A stretch of DNA of 64,000 nt from JACKAQ01 sp965227145 (GTDB lineage Bacteria > Calditrichota > Calditrichia > RBG-13-44-9 > J075), in contig OZ245730.1 of NCBI GenBank assembly GCA_965227145.1, positions 62,001 to 126,000 on the forward strand. Direction: 5' to 3'. This document shows positions 53,160 through 61,724 of this stretch, in pieces; positions within the stretch are counted from its first letter, which is position 1; the number at the start of each line of letters is the position of its first letter. A program made the translations under genes and the position numbers. The notes beneath the pieces are model-generated. The model did not search any database. It was not told where the DNA came from and saw only the letters and a program-made list of their open reading frames with translations.

Positions 53160-55238
53160 TTATTTTTTGCCGAGTCCGTACGGGCGATAAATCAGCGATT
53201 CATCGCGATTGCCGGATACATTTTCATACCAATCCGGACTGGATGTGCCGCCGCTGGTCACCCAATTGTAGAAATTAAAATAGGCATTTTGCACGTCCGT
53301 GTCCTCAAACGGGTAATCCCAAACTTCCGGGAAATCCATTGCCCAGGATAAATTTCCGCTGCTCCGGTAATAAATGCTGTTGGCAACGCTGCTGTTGTCG
53401 TCGCCGGTGCCAAACAGCGACACATCGACCGCTTCGGAGGACGCGTGATTGTTCAAATGGATTTCGTGCCCGCGATTGCGATTAACGATCACAAACGGAT
53501 TATACGGCGGCGAGCCGATTTCCCAGGCCTGAACCGGCGATTTAAACAAAATTTGCACAGTAATCGTATCCGGCGTGATAAACTGGTAACCTTCCTCCGT
53601 ATTGATGCCGATGCCCGGTTCGGGGCGCGCCATCAAATCCGTGCCGTTGTCGAAAATAAACGCAACCAAATTTTGTCCGGTGCTCTCAAAACCATTGGGG
53701 CTCAACGATAAATAGCTATCCGTAATTTGCATGCCGGTAACGCTTTCCACACCGGATTTAGGATAGGGAAATTGCAACGCAAAACCGTTCTGCTTTGTGG
53801 TTCCCATCGCTTTGAGGATAAAATCGCCAATAATATCGGTGATTTCGTTGTTGGCATCGCAGGTGATGCGATATTTGGCATCAACCACCAAATCGTTGAA
53901 ATCGCGATCACCGAGGCTTGGCCACTCATCATCAAATGCAACCGTCATCCAATCGGTAATGATCAAAAATGCCCGGTTTTCATCGCAGGGATAGGCATCG
54001 TAAAAATCGGGGATGCCGTCGTTATCGCAATCCGGCGGCGGATCGATGGTTGGGGGAACGCCCGGAATGGTCGGTGGTACCGGATCGAGCGTGACGGTAA
54101 ACACCACATCGTTAAAATCTTCATCAGAGCCGCGATTGGTGATATTCGGGTCCCGGACGATATCTTCAAATCCAATGATGTATTTGGTGGTTAGCGAATC
54201 ATACAAAAAAATCAAATGTTGCTGATAATCCGCTGCGCCGGGATTGAGCGCCGGATCAGAAAACAGGATGCCATTGTTGAAATCGATGCCGCTGTTCCCC
54301 CAACCATCTACGATAATTGACCAGCCAATGGTTTGTCCCGGCAGAAATTTGCCGAGATAAGCTTTGGCACCGGAATTGAACCCGGATTGATAGCTCACAT
54401 TTGGGAAAATAACCGTCATCGTATCGATATCCGCCGGAGATGTTGGCGGATTTGCCGTTTCGTAGCTGTAATAGCAAAACACGTTTTTGTAACCGGCGCC
54501 CTCGTGCAAAAAGGTTACCCACACATCGGTGGTGTCGGAAATTTCAATATTGGTTTCGTTACCCGCCGCCAAAAATTCAGGATATGTATTTGGGATAGAC
54601 ACCCGTTCGGGGAGCGAATAATTTAATCGCTGCAAAAAATTTGCATCAAAAGAATCCGCAACTGTTTCCAGATAATCCGGAATTCCCCGATTATCCCATG
54701 TGCCCAATACTTTCAATTCCGGATTGTTTTGTGATGTCGATGTTCCTGAAAATAAACGATTTAGAAAAAAATTGCTTTTCCCGGAAAGTCGCGGGCGTTT
54801 GTAAAATTGACCCCGCACACCTTTGCCAAGCTCGAACACGATATTTACATCATTTGTCGATGCAATGGCATTATTCAACATGCCGATATATTCGATTTCC
54901 AGATACAAACTATCCGTGCCTGCCGGAACCTGGACGGTTGTGCCCATCATTCCGTTGGCATCTGTGAAGCCTGTGGCGTACGGTTTTTCGGATAAAAAAT
55001 CCTGAAAAGCCGCTGCGAGATACACATTGCACCGCAGTTTGGGCAACGGATTTCCGTCCGGATCTTTGGCGATAAACACCGTGCTGATCGATTTGCTGGA
55101 ATTATATTCAAAATTTTCCGGTGCGCTCAACTCGGTTGTTTCGCCGGGCTCGGTGCTGATTTTTTTACAACCGGCACCCAAAAATACCAACGCCAAAAAC
55201 GCAACGAGAAAGGATTTGAACAGTTGTTTCCTGTGCAT
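53160..55238 (-). CDS. LruC-domain surface lipoprotein
   Basis: The ATG at 55238 was chosen: GGGAG lies eight bases upstream and a lipoprotein signal follows (FLVAFLALVFLGAGC, Cys at about 24). An Ig-like domain with GFTDANGMMGTTVQVPAG is next. The middle has two DFNDxV motifs, SDEDFNDVVFTV near 374 and GDRDFNDLVVDAKY near 446, separated by a Ca-binding-like DCDNDGIPDFYDAYPCDE loop. This arrangement is the LruC/DUF4114 hallmark. The last 130 residues are the LruC domain (GHEIHLNNHASSEAVDV). LruC lipoproteins of Bacteroidetes are surface-exposed and of unknown role. The 692-residue protein stands alone between terminators. Confidence 0.85.
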   Translation of the reverse strand: MHRKQLFKSFLVAFLALVFLGAGCKKISTEPGETTELSAPENFEYNSSKSISTVFIAKDPDGNPLPKLRCNVYLAAAFQDFLSEKPYATGFTDANGMMGTTVQVPAGTDSLYLEIEYIGMLNNAIASTNDVNIVFELGKGVRGQFYKRPRLSGKSNFFLNRLFSGTSTSQNNPELKVLGTWDNRGIPDYLETVADSFDANFLQRLNYSLPERVSIPNTYPEFLAAGNETNIEISDTTDVWVTFLHEGAGYKNVFCYYSYETANPPTSPADIDTMTVIFPNVSYQSGFNSGAKAYLGKFLPGQTIGWSIIVDGWGNSGIDFNNGILFSDPALNPGAADYQQHLIFLYDSLTTKYIIGFEDIVRDPNITNRGSDEDFNDVVFTVTLDPVPPTIPGVPPTIDPPPDCDNDGIPDFYDAYPCDENRAFLIITDWMTVAFDDEWPSLGDRDFNDLVVDAKYRITCDANNEITDIIGDFILKAMGTTKQNGFALQFPYPKSGVESVTGMQITDSYLSLSPNGFESTGQNLVAFIFDNGTDLMARPEPGIGINTEEGYQFITPDTITVQILFKSPVQAWEIGSPPYNPFVIVNRNRGHEIHLNNHASSEAVDVSLFGTGDDNSSVANSIYYRSSGNLSWAMDFPEVWDYPFEDTDVQNAYFNFYNWVTSGGTSSPDWYENVSGNRDESLIYRPYGLGKK

Positions 55239-55411
55239 TTTGAACACTCCCTGTTCTTTAGAATCATCAAAAATCACAAAATAATGATTGGTGTGATGAT
55301 TCAATGACTATATAATTATTGTGTTTTATTCCACTTAACTATTGCAGTATCGGAACGGCTCCGGGTTCTCTTGAACGCTGCATCCGAGATAAAATTATTT
55401 TTGGGAGAAAA

Positions 55412-56521
55412 ATGCGCCCCTTTTTATTGGAAAGATATTTTGCGAAATACGAGTTTGCGGTGGAACATTTGCTCAGCCCGTCCGATTGCGAGCCGCTGGG
55501 CATGGCGGAAGTGCTGAAAATGGCCGATGCCGAAATGCGGGAATTGTGGGAAAATCTGCGATTTAGCTACACGGAATCTGCCGGTCACCCGCTGCTGCGG
55601 AACGAAATTGCCCGGCTGTACGAAACAATTTCCCCGGAAAATGTGCTGGTTTGCGCGCCGGAAGAAGCCATTTTTATCGCGATGCACATCCTGTTGCGCA
55701 AAAGCGAGCAATTTTTTTATGTGGCGCCGGCGTATCAATCGCTGTATGAAATTGCCGGGACATCCGGTTGCAAACCGCACCCGTTGACATTGCGCACAGA
55801 AAACGGTCGCTGGCAGCTGGATTTGGATGAGCTGCGCCGGAACATCACCCGCCGTTCGCGATTGTTGGTGATAAATTTTCCGCATAATCCCACCGGATTT
55901 ATCCCGTCGCGGGCGGAATTTGATGCGCTGATCGACATCGCGGCCGAACACAATTTGTGGATTTTTTCCGATGAAATGTATCGCGGGCTGGAGCACGATC
56001 CGGCAAACCGGTTGCCCGCAATTTGTGATATTTACGATCAGGGTGTATCGCTTTGCGGGATGTCTAAATCGTTGGCATTACCGGGTTTACGCATCGGTTG
56101 GCTGGCAACCCGCAACGCTGCGTTGCGCAACAATTTTCTGATGTACAAAGATTACACAACCATTTGCAACAGCGCGCCATCGGAGATTTTATCGATCATC
56201 GCACTGCGTGCGAAAACGCAAATTTTAGCGAAAAACCGGAAATTAATCGCCGAAAATTTGCAGCTTGCCAAACATTTTTTTTCGGAGCATTCGGAACAAT
56301 TAGAGTGGATCGCGCCGCAGGGCAGCAGCACCGCTTTTCCCCGGTTGCGCTCTGAAATTCCGGTGGATCAATTTGCCGAAACAGCCGTTTCGCAGCAAAG
56401 TCTGATGCTGTTGCCCGGCAGCGTTTTTGATTTTCCCGGCAACCATTTCCGGGTCGGATTGGGGCGAACATCTTTTCCCGCAGCGCTCAGCGCGTTGGAA
56501 AAATTGTTGATCGATCTGTGA
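55412..56521 (+). CDS. PLP-dependent class I/II aminotransferase
   Basis: The ATG at 55412 has GGGAG upstream; an earlier frame start at 55319 has none. The 369-residue enzyme has the fold-type I pattern: YTESAGHPLLRNEIARLY, VINFPHNPTGFIPSRAEFD, FSDEMYRGLEHDP and the Schiff-base Lys in CGMSKSLALPGLRIGW near 218. The Asp/Tyr pair of SDEMYR holds the pyridine ring of PLP. It belongs to the aspartate aminotransferase superfamily; the donor and acceptor are not evident. It is single, with no biosynthetic neighbour. Confidence 0.85.
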   Translation: MRPFLLERYFAKYEFAVEHLLSPSDCEPLGMAEVLKMADAEMRELWENLRFSYTESAGHPLLRNEIARLYETISPENVLVCAPEEAIFIAMHILLRKSEQFFYVAPAYQSLYEIAGTSGCKPHPLTLRTENGRWQLDLDELRRNITRRSRLLVINFPHNPTGFIPSRAEFDALIDIAAEHNLWIFSDEMYRGLEHDPANRLPAICDIYDQGVSLCGMSKSLALPGLRIGWLATRNAALRNNFLMYKDYTTICNSAPSEILSIIALRAKTQILAKNRKLIAENLQLAKHFFSEHSEQLEWIAPQGSSTAFPRLRSEIPVDQFAETAVSQQSLMLLPGSVFDFPGNHFRVGLGRTSFPAALSALEKLLIDL

Positions 56522-56696
56522 AAGTTGCTATCTGATGGCGGTCGGTTTTTTACGGCTTCAAGCGTTGTAAAATTGCCACAAAATGGCTATCTTGTTACGA
56601 CTCACTGACATTTAACTCGATGGCAATTTTTGACAAGGATGCCAAAATGCGTATTTCTGATTTGGCATTTTTTGATATTGCATTGGCGGCAAATTT

Positions 56697-57041
56697 ATGG
56701 GATTTGATCTACCCGATACTATTCCGTTATCATTTGAGGAATTTTTAGTTTGCATCCAAATGTGTTGGCCGTATCTGATTATCGCTGCAATTATAATTGT
56801 TGTATTTGTTTTTTGGAAGCATATTTTATTGTTTATTATAAAGTTAGCTATCTTGGCTGATGTTGCTTCAAAATTCATTCTCATATTTTATGCACATGTG
56901 ATACACGAGATTCTTACCAACAATCTTCAGATTGAAATTGCGGAATACGCGCCAAATGTATTGGTTTCAATTTGTTTTTTGTCGTGTTTTTTGACATGGA
57001 TATTGATTCGGTTTCACAAACATATTGCCGCGAAAATCTGA
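56697..57041 (+). CDS. Small membrane protein, unknown function
   Basis: A 114-residue frame with hydrophobic stretches at about 25-45 (YLIIAAIIIVVFVFWKHILL), 45-65 and 90-108 (VLVSICFLSCFLTWILIRF). The DNA around it is markedly AT-rich compared with the neighbours and there is no good ribosome site, so it may be recent arrival or not a gene. No family is recognised. Confidence 0.45.
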   Translation: MGFDLPDTIPLSFEEFLVCIQMCWPYLIIAAIIIVVFVFWKHILLFIIKLAILADVASKFILIFYAHVIHEILTNNLQIEIAEYAPNVLVSICFLSCFLTWILIRFHKHIAAKI

Positions 57042-57054
57042 AATCCCGATAAAT

Positions 57055-57327
57055 TTAATCATTTTCCCGCAAACTCACCACCGTTGCGCCCCACGATCCG
57101 GCGCTGCCTTCCTGCCAAAAATTCAGCACATCCGGGTGTTTTTCGAGGATGCTGTGAACAATCTCGCGCAGCACACCTTTGCCTTTTCCGTGGACAATGC
57201 GAATCTGGAAAATGCCGCGTTCCCGGCATTCGGCGATGTAATCCGGTACCAGATGTTTCACATCGCGCGGGTGAAATTGGTGCAAATCCAGCACGCCGTC
57301 TATCGGATATTCTACGGTTTCGTCCAT
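57055..57327 (-). CDS. Stand-alone Smr-domain protein
   Basis: A 90-residue Smr domain, as found at the C terminus of MutS2. DLHQFHPRDVKHLVPDYI has the DLHG-like start (here DLHQ) and RIVHGKGKGVLREIVHSIL has the HGKGxG loop. Smr domains nick or cleave DNA or RNA, with recent evidence for action at stalled ribosomes. Short, stand-alone versions are common in the FCB group. No MutS2 core is present beside it. Confidence 0.88.
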   Translation of the reverse strand: MDETVEYPIDGVLDLHQFHPRDVKHLVPDYIAECRERGIFQIRIVHGKGKGVLREIVHSILEKHPDVLNFWQEGSAGSWGATVVSLREND

Positions 57328-57349
57328 GGTTGCCTAAGGGAAAAGTTAA

Positions 57350-57384
57350 AAGTTAAAAGGAAAAAGACAAAGGGTGGAGGATAA
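57350..57384 (-). repeat. Purine-rich dispersed repeat
   Basis: A tract of AAAAGGAAAAAGACAAAGGG followed by TGGAGGATAAAG, read on the plus strand. It resembles those after mccB and after the TolC-like gene at 60.4 kb, and lies about 90 bases before a REP-like palindrome. Confidence 0.5.
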
Positions 57385-57471
57385 AGAAATATGTGAAATA
57401 ATTCTGCCAAGCTGCTATCGTCGGTTTTCGGTAGTAATGATTAGGGCTGAGGTTAAATATTTGTTTTTATT

Positions 57472-57500
57472 GTCATTCCTGCCTTTGCAGGAATCTCCGG
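57472..57500. repeat. Single REP-like palindrome
   Basis: GTCATTCCTGCCTTTGCAGG then AATCTCCGG. The arms ATTCCTGC and GCAGGAAT are complementary. It matches the repeat at 60442 apart from the loop. Confidence 0.7.
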
Positions 57501-57555
57501 TTGTTTCCTCTGTGATATAGTCACACATCCAATTTCAAGTTTCGAATTTCCAATT

Positions 57556-58191
57556 TCACGGAATATTGAGCAATTTGTGGGTTTGCAGGCTCAGCCGCCA
57601 TTGCGGATGTTTCAGGCAATATTCCATTGCAAGCCGGATGTTGCGTTCGGTGTGTTCGCCGTCCATCGGTTGCAAAAAAAAGTGCTCAAAATCCAGTCCG
57701 CAAAAACGTTCCGGCTCCGCACCGGGTTGCGGGAAAACCAGCTTCAGCTCGTTGCCGCTGCGCAGTTGAAAGTCCGCGCCGGCTTTGGGGCTCACGCAAA
57801 TCCAGTCGATGCCGTCGGGCGGGAGCAGCGTGCCGTTGGTTTCGATGGCGATTTCAAAATTGCGATCGTGAAAGGCGGCAACCAGATCGTCATCGATTTG
57901 CAATAGCGGTTCGCCACCGGTGCAGACCACAAACGGATGGGCGCGCTGGTTTTTCGGCCACTGCGCCAAAACTGCTGCCGCCAGATCCGCCGCTGTAGCA
58001 AATTTCCCGCCATTGATGCCGTCCGTTCCCACAAAATCCGTATCACAAAATTTGCAGGTAGCCGCGTGGCGATCTGCCTCGCGACCCGTCCACAAATTGC
58101 AGCCGGCAAACCGGCAAAACACAGCCGGACGCCCGGTGTGCGTGCCTTCGCCCTGCAATGTGTAATATATTTCTTTTACTGAATATGCCAT
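57556..58191 (-). CDS. queE: 7-carboxy-7-deazaguanine synthase QueE
   Basis: A radical-SAM enzyme of queuosine precursor synthesis that contracts carboxytetrahydropterin to 7-carboxy-7-deazaguanine. The ATG at 58191 gives MAYSVKEIYYTLQGEGTHTG, the typical QueE start. The iron-sulphur Cys motif is CX14CX2C (Cys at about 35, 50 and 53) with an extended first loop, the class known from Burkholderia multivorans QueE rather than the CX3CX2C type. VVCTGGEPLLQ and IAIETNGTLLPPDGIDWICV complete the barrel. It is 49 bases downstream of queC on the same strand. Confidence 0.93.
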   Translation of the reverse strand: MAYSVKEIYYTLQGEGTHTGRPAVFCRFAGCNLWTGREADRHAATCKFCDTDFVGTDGINGGKFATAADLAAAVLAQWPKNQRAHPFVVCTGGEPLLQIDDDLVAAFHDRNFEIAIETNGTLLPPDGIDWICVSPKAGADFQLRSGNELKLVFPQPGAEPERFCGLDFEHFFLQPMDGEHTERNIRLAMEYCLKHPQWRLSLQTHKLLNIP

Positions 58192-58240
58192 GATTTGTAA
58201 ATGGGTGATGGGAAATTTATCCGTCACCCTTTATCCTTTT

Positions 58241-58939
58241 TTATTTCAAATAGGGAACCGGATCGACGCTGCCGGCTTCCGCGAACCCTTTTTTGCGGAG
58301 GATGCATGCATCGCATTCGCCGCAGGCGGTGCCGTCCGGCGCGGGATCGTAACAGGTGCTGGTGAGCGAATAATCCACGTTCAGCGAAAGCCCTTTGCGG
58401 ATGATTTCCGCTTTGGTGAGATCGATCAGCGGTGTGTGGATACGCAACAGTTTGTGATCCTGCGTGCCGGCTTTGGTGGCCAAATTCGCCATTTTCTCAT
58501 ACGCCGCAATGTATTCCGGGCGACAATCCGGATAGCCGCTGTAATCCACCGCGTTTACGCCAATAAAAATATCGTTGGCGTTGAGCACCTCCGCCCACGC
58601 CAGCGCAAACGAGAGAAAAATCGTGTTGCGCGCCGGTACGTAAGTCACCGGAATTTCCGCATTCATCTCATTTTCTCCGCGATTTTTGGGCACTTCAATA
58701 AAATCCGTCAGCGCGGAGCCACCGAAAATGCGTAAATCGATATCGGCGATAACGTGCCGGGCAACGCCCATCGCTGCGGCAATTCTTTTGGCGGCATCCA
58801 ACTCGATCTGGTGTTTCTGTCCATAGCGAAAGGTGAGCGCAAAAGGCACAAAACCGGCGCTTTTGGCGATTGCCAATGTGGTGCTGGAATCCAGCCCGCC
58901 GCTGAGCAACACCACCGCATTTTTATTCTCTGAAGTCAA
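58241..58939 (-). CDS. queC: 7-cyano-7-deazaguanine synthase QueC
   Basis: Converts 7-carboxy-7-deazaguanine to preQ0 with ATP and ammonia, the step following QueE. The PP-loop is AVVLLSGGLDSSTTLAIA near 10. FRYGQKHQIELDAAKRIA, YVPARNTIFLSFALAWAE and the zinc ligands in CYDPAPDGTACGECDAC (Cys cluster near 200) match the family. The start codon is TTG, with GGAG six bases upstream; no ATG is available near it. Length 232 is normal. It leads a queC-queE operon on the minus strand. Genes queD and queF are not in the window. Confidence 0.94.
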   Translation of the reverse strand: MTSENKNAVVLLSGGLDSSTTLAIAKSAGFVPFALTFRYGQKHQIELDAAKRIAAAMGVARHVIADIDLRIFGGSALTDFIEVPKNRGENEMNAEIPVTYVPARNTIFLSFALAWAEVLNANDIFIGVNAVDYSGYPDCRPEYIAAYEKMANLATKAGTQDHKLLRIHTPLIDLTKAEIIRKGLSLNVDYSLTSTCYDPAPDGTACGECDACILRKKGFAEAGSVDPVPYLK

Positions 58940-59153
58940 AATTTTCTCCGTTGTTCGGCAACTCTCTCAATACTTTTGTGAATACTGTTCCAGTTTTAAG
59001 CAAATATAAAGTTGCGGGCAAATTGCCCGGAAGTCAAGCGGGAATGCGATTTTAAAATGCCACAGTGTTGCAAATCAATTAGAAAATTCTAACTGGCTTG
59101 TTATTGGCGTCGGGCGTAAGTTTCGATATCGATAAAAAAATCACAAGTGAGCC

Positions 59154-60413
59154 ATGAAACACTTTTCTTTGATGATATTGTTGCTGCTCGGCGGCATTTT
59201 TGGCGTATCCGCACAAGACAACGTTCCGGCAGTTTTCCGGTTCGGCGATGTGCTGGATATCGCACTGGAAAACCATCCGCAACTCAAACAATTTGAGGCG
59301 CGGGTGCAGGCAAAACGCGGCGAATGGTGGCAGGGCATCGGTTTGGCATCGCCGGAAATTTCATATTTGAGCGAAGGCATGCCGACAGACGGTGACGGTT
59401 TTACCGAACGGCGCTGGACGATTTCCCAACAGGTTGATTTTCCCCTGCAAAGTTTTTTTCGCATGCAGCGATTGCGGGCTGAACGCCAATCGCGAAGCGC
59501 AGAACTGGCGGCTTACCACCGCGATCTCGTTGCGCAATTGAAAAATGCGTACGCGGATGTTGCGTATGCGCTAAAATTGCGTGATTTGCGAAAACAGCAA
59601 TTCGATATTTTTAACGATTTGCAAGGCATCGCGCAAACGCGGGTGGATGTTGGCGAGGCTGCTGCGCTGGAATTGCTGAAAATCAACATCCAGTTGGCGG
59701 AAGCGGAAAATGACCTCACCGATGCGGAAAATAGCTACGAGCAGGCGCGATACGAGCTGTTCAGGCTGATGGGCATCGATCCCGATGAGCAGTCGTATGA
59801 CGTTGCGTTTACCGACACGCTGCGGTTTTTCGCGGTGACGGTGGATCAGGAAAGCGCGCTGCGGCAACTGCCGGATCAGCCGCAACTGGTCAGTCGGGAT
59901 GCTGCGTTTCGGGCGGCAAAATTTCAGTCGCGCGAGGCGTGGAGCAGTTTTCTGCCGGATATTTCATTTTCGCTGTATAAACAGGATTACGGTAGCGGTT
60001 ACGATTTCAACGGATATGAGGTCGGGCTGAGCATTCCGCTGTGGTTCCCGTTCAACCAGCGCGGCGAAATCCAGCGGGCGCATGCGGTTCAAAACGAGGC
60101 AAAATGGGAGCGCCAGCGCGTGCTGCTGCAACTGAAAGCGGATATCGAAAACGCCTGGCACAGCTATCAGGCGAGTTTGGCAGTGATCGAACGGTTTGAC
60201 AATGTAATTCGCCGGCAGGCGGAACAGTTGCTGCAATTGACCCGCGAAGCCTATCAGCTCGGTGAAATTGATGTACTGAATTTGCTGGACAGCCAACGCA
60301 CGTATCTGGACAGCCAGCAGCGTTACCAAAAAGCGCTGCGCGATTATTATCGCCAACTGATTGCGCTGGAACGGGTGTTGGGGGAGGAGCTTGTGTTCAA
60401 GGATAAAGGGTAA
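59154..60413 (+). CDS. TolC-family outer-membrane protein of a metal efflux system
   Basis: The 419-residue exit duct (CusC/CzcC class) for the Cus/Czc-type pump below. A signal peptide (FSLMILLLLGGIFGVSAQ) is followed by two OEP domains. Features are FGDVLDIALENHPQLKQFE, a coiled segment LKINIQLAEAENDLTDAEN and the second repeat, LLQLTREAYQLGEIDVLNLL. It is shorter than the multidrug TolC at 36.8 kb, as is usual for CzcC. It starts a plus-strand operon with 114 bases to the adaptor gene, a gap holding repeats. Confidence 0.88.
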   Translation: MKHFSLMILLLLGGIFGVSAQDNVPAVFRFGDVLDIALENHPQLKQFEARVQAKRGEWWQGIGLASPEISYLSEGMPTDGDGFTERRWTISQQVDFPLQSFFRMQRLRAERQSRSAELAAYHRDLVAQLKNAYADVAYALKLRDLRKQQFDIFNDLQGIAQTRVDVGEAAALELLKINIQLAEAENDLTDAENSYEQARYELFRLMGIDPDEQSYDVAFTDTLRFFAVTVDQESALRQLPDQPQLVSRDAAFRAAKFQSREAWSSFLPDISFSLYKQDYGSGYDFNGYEVGLSIPLWFPFNQRGEIQRAHAVQNEAKWERQRVLLQLKADIENAWHSYQASLAVIERFDNVIRRQAEQLLQLTREAYQLGEIDVLNLLDSQRTYLDSQQRYQKALRDYYRQLIALERVLGEELVFKDKG

Positions 60414-60428
60414 AGGAAAAAGGAGAAA
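60399..60428 (+). repeat. Purine-rich dispersed repeat overlapping a stop codon
   Basis: AAGGATAAAGGGTAAAGGAA then AAAGGAGAAA, overlapping the final codons of the TolC-like gene. It has the same words as the tract after mccB and stands 14 bases before a REP-like palindrome. Confidence 0.5.
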
Positions 60429-60441
60429 TTAGGGAAATGTT

Positions 60442-60470
60442 GTCATTCCTGCGCAGGCAGGAATCTCCGG
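60442..60470. repeat. Single REP-like palindrome
   Basis: GTCATTCCTGCGCAGGCAGG then AATCTCCGG. It lies inside the presumed metal-efflux operon, between the outer-membrane and adaptor genes. Confidence 0.7.
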
Positions 60471-60527
60471 ATTGAACGGGAGAATTACCTGATTCGAATT
60501 AAAAGCAAATAAATTGAGGTATAAACG

Positions 60528-61721
60528 ATGAAGCACATTTTTAACCTGATGGCGATTGCGGCGCTGCTGCTGGCAGCATCGTGCTCCCGCCCGGCGGTGG
60601 AGGAAAATACGGCAGAGCAGGTTGCGCTGCCGCCATCGTTGAGTGATGCGGAAGTTAGCGGCGCGGTCAAAACCATTCGCCTGACGCCGGAGCAGGCGAC
60701 CGCGCTGAATATCCGCACGGCCACCGTCGAAAAAGGGCAGTTCGAATACAATCTCACTGTTCCGGGCGTTGTGTTTCCTTCGCCGGAGCATATTTCGGTG
60801 CTCAGTGCGCCGATCGACGGATTGGTGATTGCCATTCACGCCCACGAAGGCGAGGCGGTGCGACGCGGTCAAACGCTGCTGGAACTGGAAAGTCTGGAAA
60901 TTGCGAATCTGGTTGCCGATCACCTGATTGCGCGTGCAGACGATACGTTTTACCAAAAGCAACTCGACCGCATGAAATTGCTGGTGGAAAAAAACATTCG
61001 CCCGCAACGCGATCTGGAACGCGCGGAAGCAGATGCGATTCGCGCAAAAGCCGCCGTGCAGGCTAGTTACGCACGATTGCTGGCGCTCGGCGCATCCGAA
61101 AAACTGATTTCGCAATGGGAAACCGGCGAACGCGCCCACGCCCATTTGCCCATCACCGCGCAAATTGACGGAATCATCACCGAACACCTCATCGATATGG
61201 GACAGGCTGTAAACGCTTATCAAAAAATGGGCACGCTGGTGAACACATCGCGCGTGCTTATCAAAGGATACGTCGATCCGGAGGAAGGCGCATTGCTGAA
61301 ACCTGGCGACAAAGTGCGCATCGCGCTGAGGGAAATGCCCGATCAATTTATCGAAACGCGCATCGAAACGGTTGTGCCCACGCTCGACGAACTCAACAAA
61401 TCGCTCACCGTAAATGTGCTCACCAAAACGACCGACAACTGGCCGCGGCCCGGACAAACCGTGCGGCTGAATATCATCGCGAAATATCCGCAGGACGTGC
61501 TGCGCGTGCCCGTTTCCGCAGTGGAATTTGAGGGCGATGACGCCGCCGTTTTCGTGAAAACCGGCGAACATACGTTTGAAAAACGAAGCATCCGCGCCAC
61601 CCGGTTGATGGGCGAAAATGTGATTGTCGCCAGCGGGTTGCAACCCGGCGAAGCCGTGGCAATCAGCCAGGTATTCAGCCTGAAAGCGTTGGCGAAATAC
61701 GAAGAGTTTGCGGAGGAATAA
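60528..61721 (+). CDS. RND metal-efflux periplasmic adaptor (CusB/CzcB class), lipoprotein
   Basis: Connects the Cus/Czc-type pump to its outer-membrane duct. A lipoprotein signal ends in AALLLAASC (Cys about 18). The barrel-sandwich halves are ISVLSAPIDGLVIAIHAHEGE and HLPITAQIDGIITEHLIDMG, flanking a helical hairpin (KLLVEKNIRPQRDLERAEAD). Membrane-proximal parts follow (VPVSAVEFEGDDAAVFVKTG). The 397-residue length is near CusB. The metal-coordinating Met cluster of CusB is not apparent. It overlaps nearly with the pump gene (start three bases after its stop). Confidence 0.9.
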   Translation: MKHIFNLMAIAALLLAASCSRPAVEENTAEQVALPPSLSDAEVSGAVKTIRLTPEQATALNIRTATVEKGQFEYNLTVPGVVFPSPEHISVLSAPIDGLVIAIHAHEGEAVRRGQTLLELESLEIANLVADHLIARADDTFYQKQLDRMKLLVEKNIRPQRDLERAEADAIRAKAAVQASYARLLALGASEKLISQWETGERAHAHLPITAQIDGIITEHLIDMGQAVNAYQKMGTLVNTSRVLIKGYVDPEEGALLKPGDKVRIALREMPDQFIETRIETVVPTLDELNKSLTVNVLTKTTDNWPRPGQTVRLNIIAKYPQDVLRVPVSAVEFEGDDAAVFVKTGEHTFEKRSIRATRLMGENVIVASGLQPGEAVAISQVFSLKALAKYEEFAEE

Positions 61722-61724
61722 ATT

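Noticed and set aside
60429..61643. 404-codon minus-strand frame opposite the metal-efflux adaptor
   Set aside because: Antisense shadow with His/Arg/Phe-rich translation; the adaptor has a lipoprotein signal and lipoyl domains.
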